Below are positions 23,586 through 35,576 of a stretch of DNA of 64,000 nt, piece by piece. The DNA lies in assembly GCA_018340375.1 (NCBI GenBank), contig JAFFJZ010000001.1, positions 15,084,001 through 15,148,000 of the forward strand, in the 5' to 3' direction. The position numbers were made by a program, and so were the translations under genes. The stretch is from Gonatopus flavifemur (lineage: Eukaryota; Arthropoda; Insecta; Hymenoptera; Dryinidae). Every line of letters starts with the position of its first letter. Position 1 is the stretch's first letter. The notes under the pieces are model-generated. The model did not search any database. It was not told where the DNA came from and saw nothing but the letters and a program-made list of their open reading frames with translations.

Positions 23586-24837
23586 CCCACACAGCACAGG
23601 AGTTCAAACAGAATTCTTGAGAATTCATAATGAATTCTTTGAATCTCAGTTGAACTCTTAATGAGTTCTTCCTGAACTGGTGTGCTGTATGGGTTGATGG
23701 CATAGGGAATGCCCAAACAGACACAAAGATATCTTTCAGAATTCTGGAAGGTATCTTCCAAAAAGTACAAGAAGTCTTGAAAAATTTTCTAAAAGATATC
23801 TTTTTGTATTCAAAAAGATGTCTTATGCAACATGAATGGATTTCTGAAAGATCTCTCGGGGACTTCTCAGAGATATTTTCAAGAATCAATCGAGAGATCT
23901 GAAAGATTTCTTCAAGATTTCTTAAAGATGTCTTGAAAAATTCATAAAAATGTCTTAAAAGAAGCCTGAATTTACTCACAAAAAAATTCTAACGTCGTCT
24001 GTCTCCTTCTTTCCCCTGTTTGTCTTCATCGCTCTCGCACTCCTATCAAGTTTATTTTATCTCGACCCTTGAGGTTGCGGGAATCGAACCCGCGAATCTT
24101 CCGATGTACTTACGCTTCAGTGACCTGAGCTATACAGATAGGTTGATTTAGATGCTTATAATTGTCAATATAACATAGCGAAATAGTGTCGATGGTGTAC
24201 ATTTTCAGAGTAAAAGCGATCTTTTGAAAAAACTGTTATTGTATAAACAAACGTCGGATAAATTGGCTGTGGATAACGCAGATTCTTCCTCAATTATTTA
24301 TATCTCATCTTTATTGAAGAATAACTCATTAATGAGTATGAATTAGAATTCTTTCAAATTCACTTGGAGGCTGTACATAATATTGAGCGTGGAAAGTTCA
24401 GTAATTTGTAAAACATTTATGTCTTGAAGATTCGTCGATTCCAGCGCGGGTATTGAAAGGTTACAGAATTGTACTTCTTGCAGAATTAAAAATCTCTTAG
24501 CATGTATATGGGGTTTTCCAAGCTCTCGATTTGTGAACGAATTTATCACATCTGTAATTCGATTATAATAAAAGGCACATTCCAAGTGTTATTCATGTCA
24601 AATCTTGTTCAAGTCTTCCGAAAAGATATCTTCCGAACACTGCTAAAAGATATCGTTGAGATATCTTGCATGATCGTCTTGGAGATGTCTTGAATCAAGA
24701 CATCTTCCAGAAATCTTTTACGAGATGTCTTCCCCACATTCCTGAAAGATATTTTTAAGAACTGTCCAAAAACGTTCTCAAAGATCTCTTGATTGAGTAT
24801 TCTTTTAGATATCTTCAAGAATTGCGTGCTGTGTGGG
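23586..24837. mobile_element. Repeat element, CCCACACAGCAC ends
   Basis: CCCACACAGCAC at the left is matched by GTGCTGTGTGGG at the right, and a further end-like GTGTGCTGTATGGG lies at 23680-23693. The body repeats AAGATATCTT, AGATGTCTT and GAATTC words in both orientations, which explains the 136-codon minus frame at 23569-23979. The flanking dinucleotides (TC and TG) do not match. It contains a minus-strand SINE near 23975-24148. Confidence 0.55.
23975..24148 (-). repeat. tRNA-derived SINE
   Basis: On the minus strand: TATAGCTCAGGTCACTGAAG (A box), then GGGTTCGATTCCCGCAACC, a very good B box/T arm, then a unique tail containing AACAGGGGAAAGAAGGAGAC. A similar AACAGGG...GACAGA tail follows the tRNA-like head at 40727, so they may be one SINE family. 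The acceptor stem does not close properly, so it is not called as a tRNA gene. Confidence 0.65.
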
Positions 24838-25211
24838 TGTTCGTCCGAGCATTTAATGATTTTGAAGGTTACACAGGATGTGGAATATATGATTTCCTCG
24901 AGGGGCCGTTCACTCTCGAGTCAAAAAGAGTCAAATTAATATTGAAGAATACTCGTTTCCCGATTGCACGATTCGAACGACTCCGTTTGATTTTCTTACG
25001 TTAAATACATTGAATAAAAAAGAGCCTGACTCGCATGATTCCCAATGATCAGTTACTATGTGTGAAGTTGCATTCAATAATTTAGGATGATTCGCTCTGA
25101 CTCGCATCCACTCGTTCCTTATTTGCACTGACTACCTCGACTCATTCTTTATTCCTATCAGTGGAATGATTCATTTCATTATCACACCCCTTGTTTACTA
25201 TTTTAAATGCT

Positions 25212-25463
25212 CACTGTGAAAAATAATCAGAATCTTCCTGTGCGAAGCAACCGGAAAATTCCGATCATGGGATAGAAAAGCAATTTCCGGTACATGTATA
25301 TGAATGCACCTTCAACTCAACTGAAAATTCCGAACTGTATAGGATTCTTACTATCATTTTCCAGTAATTTTCTGGTGGGATACGGAAAATTCCTAACGCA
25401 CACGTATGTGTTAATTACTTCCAAACGTTTATGTCAAGTTTTCCATGGAAATTTTTTACAGTG
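25212..25463. mobile_element. MITE, CACTGTGAAAAAT ends
   Basis: Left CACTGTGAAAAATAAT and right ATTTTTTACAGTG form inverted ends. The flanking dinucleotides differ (CT and TA), so the insertion is old or has been modified. The interior has GGAAAATTCC words in both orientations. Confidence 0.6.
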
Positions 25464-25489
25464 TACGTTCCATTCACCTCATGATACTT

Positions 25490-25975
25490 TGTCAATTTTG
25501 TTATTGCAAGTGCTTGATAAAATCTCATAGAAGATTCCACACAACATCCCAGTTCTTGAGGAATTCTTAAAGAGCTCTTTTCAAAGAGGTCATTATAGAT
25601 TCTGTGCCGAGAGTTCTCGAAGAATTTATCAAGAATACACTCAGATCCCAAAAAATTCTTAAAGCATTCTCATAGACCTGGTACAAGAGTTCATAAGGCA
25701 CTTTTCATGAATTCGCAATGTATTTGTAAAGAACCTCACGTTCAGAATGAATCCCTGGAAAGGTTTTTTTCATCCAAAAGAACTTGAAAAATCCAGTGAA
25801 CAATTCCGAAAAAAGTCTTTAAGCATCAAAAAAGAGTTCTTGAAACATTTTATAAGAGTTTTCAAAGAATTCCAAGAGATTTCTTGAAGAACTCCACAAA
25901 ATTTCTGGAAGAATTCGAAAAAAGTTATTGAAAAATTCTTGGAGAACTCTGGGAATATTATGCCATATAACAATA
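25490..25975. repeat. Degenerate TTCTTGAAGAA / AAAGAGCTCTTT array
   Basis: Many GAATTCTTAAAG, TTCTTGAAGAACTC and similar words follow one another in both orientations, including the 12-bp palindrome AAAGAGCTCTTT near 25569. It is related in style to 23586-24837. The short frames on both strands are shadows. Confidence 0.6.
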
Positions 25976-26177
25976 TAATCTAACCAAGAGTTTGCCTACA
26001 AATCCTGACACAAGGTTGAATTACTATGAAAACTGAAGTAATTCTTCAAATCTTGGAAAATAACCTGAAGATCATAGAAAATTCCAGAATCATTCTTGGA
26101 AAATTATTTTAAAATCCTTTGCAAAAACTCCAAAAGATCTTGAGGAGCCTGATCTTGAGGTGTACAGTCGTTCATGT

Positions 26178-26304
26178 GGATGGGTGCCAAATTAACGAAA
26201 AACCAAATCAACGAAAAGTTGGTTGAAAAGAGAGATACGTCACACTCTCTCTTTTCAAACACTGATTTCGTTGATTTGGTTTTTCGTTAATTTGGCACCC
26301 ATCC
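26178..26304. mobile_element. Perfect-arm hairpin MITE with 8-bp duplication
   Basis: A 127-bp element with about 39-bp perfect inverted ends starting GGATGGGTGCCAAATT, followed inward by a second inverted pair (TTGAAAAGAGAGA / TCTCTCTTTTCAA). Flanked by GTTCATGT on both sides (26170-26177, 26305-26312), an 8-bp duplication as hAT or P elements make. The perfect arms suggest recent activity or selection for pairing. Confidence 0.9.
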
Positions 26305-26402
26305 GTTCATGTCTACGTTCACGCAGTTAGTGTAGATAATCCTCTCGCTGATTCGTTTTCATTGACCTCCGATTCGATATGATTCATTCTGATTCGCACA
26401 CC

Positions 26403-27200
26403 CATGTGGAAATTGCCGGAGTTGACAAATCGCCCAGTACTGGAAAGGTTGTATTTGCCAGACTTCGGCAAAAACAACTGTTCCTGTTCAGGCCCATTAC
26501 TGTTTTTCAACTGGCTGTACATGTTCGACGGAGTTGAGACGGTATTGGTTGGCGTGGACAAACAGTGTTGGGCCAGTAATGAATCAATACTGGCCGGAAA
26601 ATACACGGATCGTAGTGTAACGGAGCCCCGCCAGTACTGTGCCAGAGCTGGGATCATCATTCAATATATCCAATCGACAATGAAAGGCCAGGATCGGTAG
26701 GGCAATGGCTGACTACAAAATCGGTAGTCGAACTACGTTAAAATTATGTCCATGGAAATCCGGCTGTTATGGTAAACCAGAGCGGCGCCAGAGCTGCCCC
26801 AGAGTTGGGATTACCATTTCATAGATTTGATAGCCGACTATATGCCAGTATCAATATGGCACTGGCTGACTACGAAATCGATGTTGTATTGTCGTTAAAA
26901 TCGTAGCGCTGAGGATCAGGCTATTAGGGTGAGCCAAAGCTTCACCAGTACTGAGCCAGAGTTGGGATAACCATTCAATATATCCAATAGGCGATCGAGT
27001 GCCAGGATCGGTAGGGCAATGGCTAACTACAAAATCGGTAGTCGAACTACGTTGAAATTATGTGTATGGAAATCCGGCTGTTATGGTAAACCAGAGCGGC
27101 GCCAGAGCTGCCCCAGAGTTGGGATTACCATTTCATAGATTTGATAGCCGACTATATGCCAGTATTGGTATGACACTGATTGGCTACGAAATTTGTAATC
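26403..27200 (+). mobile_element. CATGTGG family, copy C (partial)
   Basis: Starts CATGTGGAAATTGCCGG and runs through GTTGACAAATCGCCC. It then has four tandem units starting about 26639, 26786, 26943 and 27100 (147, 157 and 157 bp). The segments 26692-26880 and 27006-27190 are nearly identical, a 314-bp (two-unit) higher-order repeat. It ends around 27200-27250. Confidence 0.75.
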
Positions 27201-27259
27201 AACTGAATCAGTATAGCTACTTCTTCGCCCACCTAATATGGTAAATGAATCAGGTGATT

Positions 27260-27475
27260 TTTGCTACCTAATGGCGCAGCTTTGGTGAACCACCAGATGC
27301 ATGTTCATTCGGGGATTTCTTTTGACGGGAGTTGATAACCGATTCCAAAGCCAGTCAGTCCTCCATTAGTTCAGGCACATTGTTTTCGACCTAACATATC
27401 GTACTTCCTCCAACTCTGGCTCTGTTATGGCGTAGCTTTGGCTCACTACAACACCCAATCTCCGCTATTTCAATA
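27260..27475 (-). mobile_element. Inverted fragment of the CATGTGG family
   Basis: Words such as CCGATTCCAAAGCCAGTCAG and GCGTAGCTTTGGCTCACTAC are in the orientation opposite to copy C, matching copies A and B. The orientation switches around 27250. Confidence 0.55.
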
Positions 27476-28193
27476 TTCTGCCAATAATATTATTATAATG
27501 AACAGAGTTCACGCGAGTCATGTAAACCAATATCTGGTTGTTTGCATATATGTATATATTCTAAGAGCCAGCAATCTCCATGCACGCTCGTTAGACGTAT
27601 TCAAATTTTCTCGTACATTTATCAGACACACACAGAGGTTTGGGTGTTCTTAGAGTGTAGTTCTACGTAGAATCGTCGATTTGAATTCCCAAATATGACT
27701 TTTAATACAGTGAAAAAATATCGTGAACTCCAAAAAGTTTCAGTCGATGATACAGATTCTGACAATGAAGAAAGTAACCAAGGTTAGTATATGATATAAT
27801 CAGCATTCATGGTATTTTTACACCATTCAAACTACTTACAACCCTAACAGATCCCCAATAGTTTTCTGCTTGAAATTTTCAATCAGAACGCAAAAAGGAC
27901 AGGAGTTTTCAAGGAGCTCATAATGAATACAATATATTTATGAAGAACTCTCTTAGAATTCTTGTGCTATTTGGGAAACTATTTTGAAAAGGAATGATTG
28001 TCAGTAAGTGCTTCCAACCAGTAATTCACTATTGACCCGATACCGAGACCGATTGTACTCCAATAGCACAAGCACTTTTCAAACATTCCAAGCTTGTATA
28101 AGCTTGTTTCAAGCAATCTAAGCATGTGATCACGCATAGAATGTGCAAATAATCCACACGGTAAAAAATCACTCCCGATTATGTCAATTCATT

Positions 28194-29404
28194 ATGACAA
28201 ATGGCGTGGTACTGGCGAGGTGGTATTTGCCAAAGTTCGGCAAAAACAGCTGTGCCTGTTCAGAATCATTACCGTTTTACAACTGTCGCCGAACATTCGC
28301 AAAATTTCAGACGGTATTGGCTCGCGTGAACAGACGGTATAGGGTCAGGATCGAATGAATACTGTCTGGACAATACCCAGGATTTCGAGAAACGGTACCG
28401 CGCCAGTATTCAGCCAGAGTCGGTATTATCATTCCATATGTACAACAGACGGGAATATGCCAGTAATGATATGACTCTGGCTGACTACAGAATCGATAGT
28501 CGATTGATGTTGCAATTATGATCTTGGCAACTCGGCTGTTGTGGTCAGCCGGAGTCGCGCCAGTATTGAGCCAGAGCTGGTTTTATGATTCAATATGTTC
28601 GATAGACGACATGGTACCAGTATTGGTGGGACTCTGGTTGACTACGGAATCGGTAGTCGATTGACATTCAAATCACGATCTTGGCAATTTGATTTTTGTA
28701 GTGAGCCGGAGTCGCACCAGTATCAAGACAGAGTTGGTATGATCATTCAATACGTTCGATAGAGAACAATGAGCCAGTATTGGTAGAATCTTGTTTCACT
28801 ACGGAGTCTATGGTAAATTGCGTGACTTCAAGGGAGTTAGTGCAATAAATGGGAATTTAAGTGGTTCGTTGTCCACTCGGAGATTAGCTGATGTGATAGA
28901 GACTCTGTTTCTCACTCGCAGGTCCCAGGTTCAATCCTTGCCCAGTGAATTTTCATGAAATCACTTCCAAAGCGTTTTTCTCGGACAACGGTGATGAGAA
29001 AAATAGATTCACAAAGTTTTGAAAGTTCAAATTCAATGTATTTCTTTTTTTCACTTGAAATATAACCCATGGGATCTCTTATTACCAGCACTGTGCCAGC
29101 ACTGGGTCGGGTCTGGATTCCTACATAGGATGTATTATTTTGACCCTCTACCACTTCTCATCCAGGTGTGGTAGAACAATTGGTTCTGTTGCCATGCCAG
29201 AGTTCCACCATAGTAGGCACACACCAAATATCGCTACCGACGTGGTGGTAAATGTTTTACTGGCCCTTATGTAAAATGATGTTATCATTCCGACTCCTTG
29301 CCAGTACCGTCCAAACCACTGGCCCCATAAGGGCAAGGTTGGATTTGCCAGTACTGGCAACTCTGGCAACAGTACCGCGCGGCCCCCGTGTACATTTCCA
29401 CATG
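28194..29404 (+). mobile_element. CATGTGG family, copy C'
   Basis: From TATGACAAATGGCG at the left (the terminal dozen bases are altered) to CATTTCCACATG at 29404. It contains three 157-bp units starting about 28401, 28558 and 28715, the tRNA-like segment at 28878-28946, and the end region shared with A and B. It is colinear with their reverse complements. Confidence 0.75.
28878..28946 (+). repeat. tRNA-like segment inside copy C'
   Basis: TTAGCTGATGTGATAGAGAC (A box-like) and GGTCCCAGGTTCAATCC (B box). Same segment as in copies A and B. Confidence 0.5.
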
Positions 29405-29623
29405 GGCAGATTCGTACCTGACTCACGCAGATTCTACTCGACTCACTCTTCGAACGGATGATTCGCTCTTTCCACGAGTAATTGACTCTTGTACGTGATT
29501 CTTTTCATAATAAAAATATTCTGAATAGTACCTGCAGATTTCAGTTATTGAATCAACGCATTAGTTATTTCGAATCTCTGTTGAGCGTTAAGATCGTCTG
29601 ACTCGAGCGTGAACGGCCCCTCG

Positions 29624-32600
29624 GATTTCACATATAATTGAAATTATTTGACACCATCATACCGTCTCAAGAGATGAATTGAGGTTGAAAAAAAGGATGA
29701 TTTGAATTCGGAAGTCAATCACACTCAATCTATTCAAATATTTTGATATAATCGCACCCTAAATTGATTTTCCAATGCCCATCCATTTTTATCTATCCAT
29801 CTGTACGTTCAAGTACCACCTTTAACACCGCATGTATACACAATACGATCCAATATACTAATACATATTCCAACTTGCAAACAGATGAATAAATGAATAT
29901 CATTGAAGGAGTTGTACCGATTTCTTGTGAGAACGAGACACATTATACGAGAGTTCAGTTAAGATTCATACACATGCATTTATCTGACAATTATGGCACC
30001 ATGTTGGAATATTCCAAGCATCAAATTAATATTGCGAATAATGAAATGGCAAGAACAAAATTAAAGCATAGAGCGTACAATGAGAAAAACAGAAGTTGAA
30101 TTTCTCTCTGTTCAGATTTATTGGTCCTCCGTATGTACGAGGAGTTTCATCAAGTTTCCAGCATGAGAATCAACAAACGTACACACATCTACTCACATCA
30201 AACGTTGCATTCGCATTCATACACAAAAATTACAAAAGAGACTGCTGTTGGTTAGTCTTTTCAGAGGGTCATCAAAGTTTGTTACTAAATCCCTCTGTAT
30301 GCGGGCTTCAGGTAGCGAACACAAAGTTAAAGGACGAAATTCTGTGGCATGACATGAAAGAAAACTCAAACAGGCCGAGTGGGAAACTGGGTGTAAAACT
30401 CTGGAATAGACGGCCTCAGACCACTCTTTATAGACAGGAAAGAAGCGAGTAGTGAACTTCAATTATCAAAGCAGGTGATACTTTACCGTTTTTTCTCTGT
30501 CTCTATGCTGTTACTTGATGCATCCACATTGGCTGTATATGAAAGTATTCTGGAAATCAGAATATTGTTCATAAGGATACATAATTTGATGAAATTCTAC
30601 AATTCATCACTTTGATTGGTATTTTTATTTTCATTTGTCTTTATAAAATTCAATCGTCAAAAAATTACCAGGAATATATTCTTCCATATTACAGTCATTA
30701 TTTTTATGTGGAATTGAAATTCGATATTTCAATCCAATAATTCTCACTTTTAATTAATTCCATACGTTGATTACTCTCCACGGTGAACTTGTTACAAATT
30801 TTTAATTTGAACACGAATCCCATCCTTCGAGGTATTGGCGAAAATTGAGGGATCACGTTCGCAGGTTTCACCTGCTCGCGTTTGAAACAACGAACACAAT
30901 ACTTTTCCACAAATTCAGAGATTCGATTTCAGAATCGCATATCCCCCGTCATCTGGTTCCGCTTGATCTTGATCGAGTCCTGACAAAGTCCACACGAACT
31001 TTTCCAAAAACATTCCATTTGGATACATTATAACTGAAAATTGAATGAGAAAATAAGAATTATAGTCATCACCTTCAACAGATGAAATTTCTATATCAAC
31101 ATCGCTACCACTAATCTGTTAGAAAATCTTGTCATCAATCTTGATCAACTGATAGCTCAAACTATCCAACGCACTCCATACAATATTCAAGGAAACACAC
31201 GTGCGCATACGTACAACAATATCGAGAATGGAACTTCATCCATAAATCTAAGTCAAAGCATGGCGAGGCATTTTTACTTCAGACTCATAGCAACTAATGG
31301 TTCGTTGAATGTTACAGCAGTGTTCAATGTATCATATTATGTCATGATATTACAATGAACAAAGAGTTGAATGAAGGAATAGAATGATTCTCAATCTCAT
31401 ATATCACGGTCTAGGATGGGAGAAGAAAACCTTGGAAATCACCCTGTCAACTTTGATTTCAATCTGTCTTTTTTCTCTTCATCCTTTCCACTCACCTGCT
31501 ACCACTATCACTTCTTATTCATCTCCCAAAATTGATGAGAGGAATGAACCAAGTGACTATATCCCTCCCCAAGTTCATTACTCTTTCAATACCATACTTA
31601 CCAGCGACCTCCTAACAACTACAATGTGTCCCAATTTTTCGAACGAGACTAATTTCACATATTCAGAATTTGTACGTATATGACTTCCGATGTTGCCACG
31701 ATCGATAACTCTCGTTGTGACTTATCGACGTGAGCAATTACGGCGATACCATTCAGCGAGAATTACGATGCGGTCATTTGAAGTTCGAAACGATGCAGTC
31801 AGCTAGTAGTTCGCCCGTGAGTGAAGAACATGCCGTTTCACATGACCGATATCTAAGTTTTCATTCAACTTTATCGCATCCCACAAAACTCACGAGTGAT
31901 ATCGTGATAGATGGAATAAATGTTTAATATGAGTTTTGGTATTTTTAACGATTCCGTTCTCATCGCTCAGATTTTATCGTTCCTTCATGAAAGATAATAT
32001 GAAACACTTTTGCGTTCGATTCCATCCGATATATCCAATCTCTCAACTTTTTCCTGACAATGATGTACATCACGGTGGAGAATAATTGTGGAATTTGCCC
32101 CCAAAAGATGGTGACAGCGAAACTCCTTTTAAAATTGCAACCAACTCAACTGACGGAACTCTTTATATATCCAATAATCTTCACGATAATCACTTTTATT
32201 TGTTCATCAATAATACAGTCCATTTTTTCAAACAAAAGAGTATGATAGTGCCATGATGACACACATAAAAACTTCCCGCGTTGGGAATTTTCGAAATCTC
32301 GTCACAAACAGAATGAGCCCCCATTAGTCGAAAACGGATTGAAAATGAGAACTTTCCTGGAAGGAAACCTTGAAACATTTTGTTCGGCTGTGAGGAAGTG
32401 ATTTGTTGATATATCGAGATTTTTTCTTTTTCCATATATAGAAACATAAATCCAAACAATGTGATTATAAATTTTACGTTGGCAATAAATTTGGAAAAGT
32501 TGACCCTTCATCCCGGTAGGAAACTACCTTGATTGAAAATTTTCTCACTCAAAGATTCAGAACATCGAATATCCAATAACGATTTGGAATAAAAAGCTCA

Positions 32601-32849
32601 AAATTGGTGTGCAACTTACTTTTAATACATCCCTGGTAGGAATTATAATTGGGAATTAGACGGGTCCCAGCTAATTTTCTCAGATGTTGAGTTGGTTTCT
32701 AGCTAGTTTTGTAACGCGCTTCCTAGCCTATACCCATCCAGATGTCCCAGGGAATCGCTAGAATGTAGTTCAAACTGTTAATTAAAGATGTGAAACCATA
32801 TTTTTTCTGTAAAATCACACCTATGAATAAGACAACAATGTATTTTGAC
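29624..32849. other. Unassigned stretch
   Basis: About 3.2 kb with no recognisable gene. The longest plus frame (30096-30452, 118 codons) resembles nothing known. A segment near 32080-32140 shares GATGGTGACAGCGAAACTCC with the 8775-9407 and 18596-18827 MITE family, so a decayed copy is likely there. CCCGGTAGG and CCCTGG motifs near 32512, 32631 and 32752 may be remnant element ends. Confidence 0.45.
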
Positions 32850-34177
32850 CAGGCCCGGATCAAGGGGGGGGGGGGGGCAAACAGGACATCTTGCTCCGGG
32901 CGGCAATATCAGGGGGGTGGCACAACGAGTACTAATCGAAATTTTCCATTTCAAACCCAATGTGAAAAATAATTATAGTTTTATGTTCACTGTAAAAGAA
33001 TTATCCCAAGTGTGTATTGACGGCGGGCCCCATCTATGCCCAGGGTGGGTGCCCATGCTACCCAACGTGGGACCAACCCTGGGATGATAACATCGTTCCC
33101 AGCTTGGCCGTATTGCTTTGCCCGAGAATTGGTAACACCACGGGCCCAGCATAAACCCAGACTAGGCAATCAATACTGCCCCTTCCTGTTTGTTTTGAAA
33201 TTGGGAAATCCCCAGCATGTATATACCATAGGGCCCACCCCGGGTCAGCATGGGCCCCATCCTGCATATATGGGTCCAACCCTGGGCCAGAGTGGGACCA
33301 AAATTCTTACACGCTGAGGATTGTACACACATGCTCGGGATATAAATTCACCCCAATCTTGGCCTAACGCTGGTCCAAATTGGGGCCAATTTCAAATGTG
33401 CCCGCACTAAGATTCATTATCTCCATTTTTTTCAACTATAATTGTATGGGAAAGCACAACAGAGCCAAGATTGAGCCAACATGGGCCCCATGGTCATTCC
33501 CCAATACTGGGTTGAAGAGGATGGACCCAGCCTGGGGCCCATTGTCATTATAGGCAATACACGCTTGGGATGTGAGAGTTACACAATATAGCATTGGTAA
33601 TATGTTAGCCAATGATATATTGTGGAATTTTATAAGGAATTTGTCATTTCCGCCAATGATTTATGATGTGATTCCACAAAAAATTGTGATTTTATGCAAT
33701 ATAACATTGTGAGAAGTCACAATAATGTTCTGTATACTACCAATGATATATTATGGACTACATGAAATTTTTTTACAGTGTATGCAGTAAGCAGAAATAC
33801 TCCAACAATCATATTGGAAATCGATTTCGAGTGTAGGTGTAAGTGTGATATGGAATTAAAATTTCCAAAAGTTACAATTTTTAAGAACTTCAATTGAGTC
33901 GGACAGAGAATAAAAAATTTCGAAAGTGTGAGTTTTTTTCATTTTCAAGGAATATTGTTTCTCAAAATCATTTTTTTTAATTTATAGTTCTATGATTCTG
34001 ATGAACAAATCGGTTTCTTCCTTTAAATCGCCTATCTCTATGTCACACATTTTGAACATCATAAAATAGTAATGTTTTGGGTTTCATCAAATTTCCTATT
34101 ATTCTGAAGAGACGAAGGGTGGGGGGGGGCAAATTCCATCTTTGTACCCCCACGAGAATACTCTAGATCCGGGCCTG
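32850..34177. mobile_element. hAT-type element, CAGGCCCGGATC ends, perfect 8-bp duplication
   Basis: The ends CAGGCCCGGATC and GATCCGGGCCTG are perfect 12-bp inverted repeats. ATTTTGAC flanks both sides (32842-32849, 34178-34185). The 14-G run just inside the left end and a 9-G run near 34121-34130 are in the same orientation. 8-bp duplications and CAGG-type ends are hallmarks of hAT transposons. There is no transposase frame. The middle is occupied by another element at 32988-33780. Confidence 0.93.
32988..33780. mobile_element. CACTGTAAAAG element with GGGCCC-word array, nested in the hAT element
   Basis: Left CACTGTAAAAGAATT and right AATTTTTTTACAGTG form inverted ends. The flanking dinucleotides (TT and TA) do not match. 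From about 33020 to 33560 it repeats TGGGCCCA, GGGACCAA and CCCAGCATG words in both orientations and is strikingly GC-rich. From 33590 to 33780 the words become AATGATATATTGTGG. Confidence 0.7.
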
Positions 34178-35576
34178 ATTTTGACATGTAATCCCAATCC
34201 AAGAACGTTGCTTTCGAATTTGTTCCCATAAAATAATCCCGAATGACAAATTGAAACGTTTGGGCTTCATTTTATTCCTCTGACCGTGTTCATGGGTTAT
34301 CAATGTTACTGTAGGATCGGTTGACGCATGAAAAATCGGGGCGTGGACAACGGAACCTAGTATTCTTGATTCCTGGTCAGAATATTTCGGAAAATATATC
34401 CCCAGCAAAATATCTTGGACTAAATATCCCTGTTCCAAATATCTCGTTTCCAAAAACAATCGCATTCGTTCGAAAATCGAGCATCCAACGCGAAAGGTAT
34501 CTGTTAATCCAAGGTGGTTGTTGGTTAGCGGACGAAGCCGGAGGTCCCCCCGAATCCCTGTACTCACCAACAGAATGATCATATCACAAGTGAAAATGAT
34601 CCATCAATTCAAACTAACGAATCAAAATGTTATATCGGAAAAAACAATCATCATAGTATATCATTAATAATTATTAATTATATTTATTATTATTATAATA
34701 ATATATTAGCACGAAAATAATATTTTGACAAAGTTAGGATATATTGTTCATGATATATTTTGTGAGGTATTTAGGTTTCAACATCGTATGTATGTATAGT
34801 AAATGTTTGTGAGTGAATTTGATTCCATATTTTTCATGATTTTATGTAATGTATTATCGGACTGCTTTTTTTGTTATTGTATTATTGTAATTCCATGCAA
34901 TAAAGCAGCATTTGGAATGATTTATGGGATGAGTAATGAAATTTGATAAGAAATGAATTTTGGAACCAAAAATGACTTTCGAAACGGGGATGTTTCAGCA
35001 TGGCACTGGAATCTTTTGACATTTAATTTTTTGTAATAAGATATTTTTGTTGTGAATTTGGAATATTCTTGTACAGGGATGTTTCGGGCTGGGATCGGCT
35101 GCCCTGGACCCTGGAAAATCTACATAAACCAACTGGATATTCCAGCACTCAAGTCAAATTGGCGGAAATGTGTTATCCAGTTGTTCTCACATGAGTCCCA
35201 CCCAGTACATAGATAGTCATTGGAAGGAGACTAAAACTTCAAGTAATGAACAAAATCGAAGAGGGTTGGGTTCAAAACTCTGTGATTTGGCATGGGCTGC
35301 TCTATACGCAGTCCGGTATATTATTATGATTCCACGTCTAACTATCACAGACAAAAATAACACACACACAAAATCACATTCCAAGAAATGCCTCGATCAA
35401 AAATAGCATCCTGCAAAAAGCTGGATGTTATTTCTGATCGTGGGAGTTATACAGGAATCAGATGATTCACTTTTCTCCAGAATTCCAATTTTCAACCTAT
35501 AATGATCTACGAATCAATAATTTCGATTCACTGAAACGATCGCCGATTCTTACGATTCCGTTTGAATATAAAACTC
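34178..35576. other. Unassigned; includes a very AT-rich patch and a hairpin
   Basis: No recognisable gene. The 139-codon minus frame at 34163-34582 crosses the hAT boundary and is not credible as one gene. A very AT-rich run lies at 34620-34910 and ends with ATGCAATAAAGCAGC, an AATAAA polyadenylation-like context without a gene upstream that I can recognise. Confidence 0.45.
35394..35440. other. 18-bp stem hairpin, pre-miRNA-like
   Basis: CGATCAAAAATAGCATCC pairs with GGATGTTATTTCTGATCG across an 11-nt loop, with one mismatch and one G-U pair. It is short for an animal pre-miRNA and could be a fragment of a foldback MITE. Confidence 0.4.

Larger units (their letters stand above)
24899..29623. 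mobile_element. Composite inverted-repeat element, AGGGGCCGTTCAC ends
   Basis: CGAGGGGCCGTTCACTCTCG at 24899 is matched, in the opposite orientation and with one mismatch over about 24 bp, at 29600-29623. Outside, GATTTC stands on both sides (24891-24896, 29624-29629). Alternatively, if the ends are AGGGGCC, CG stands on both sides. The inside holds GACTCG-rich words, a CACTGTG MITE, a TTCTTGAAGAA array (25490-25975), a perfect hairpin MITE, and copies C and C' of the CATGTGG family. The exact duplication length is unresolved. Confidence 0.6.

Noticed and set aside
24064..24148. tRNA gene candidate (minus)
   Set aside because: Excellent B box but no proper acceptor or anticodon arm, and a tail resembling that of the SINE at 40727.
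30096..30452. 118-codon open frame
   Set aside because: No recognisable motif, and an overlapping minus frame of similar quality.
32631..32752. Possible CCCTGG...CCAGGG element
   Set aside because: Flanking dinucleotides differ (AT, AA) and the inverted match is only six bases.
34163..34582. 139-codon minus frame
   Set aside because: It crosses the right end and target duplication of the hAT element, so it cannot be one old gene.
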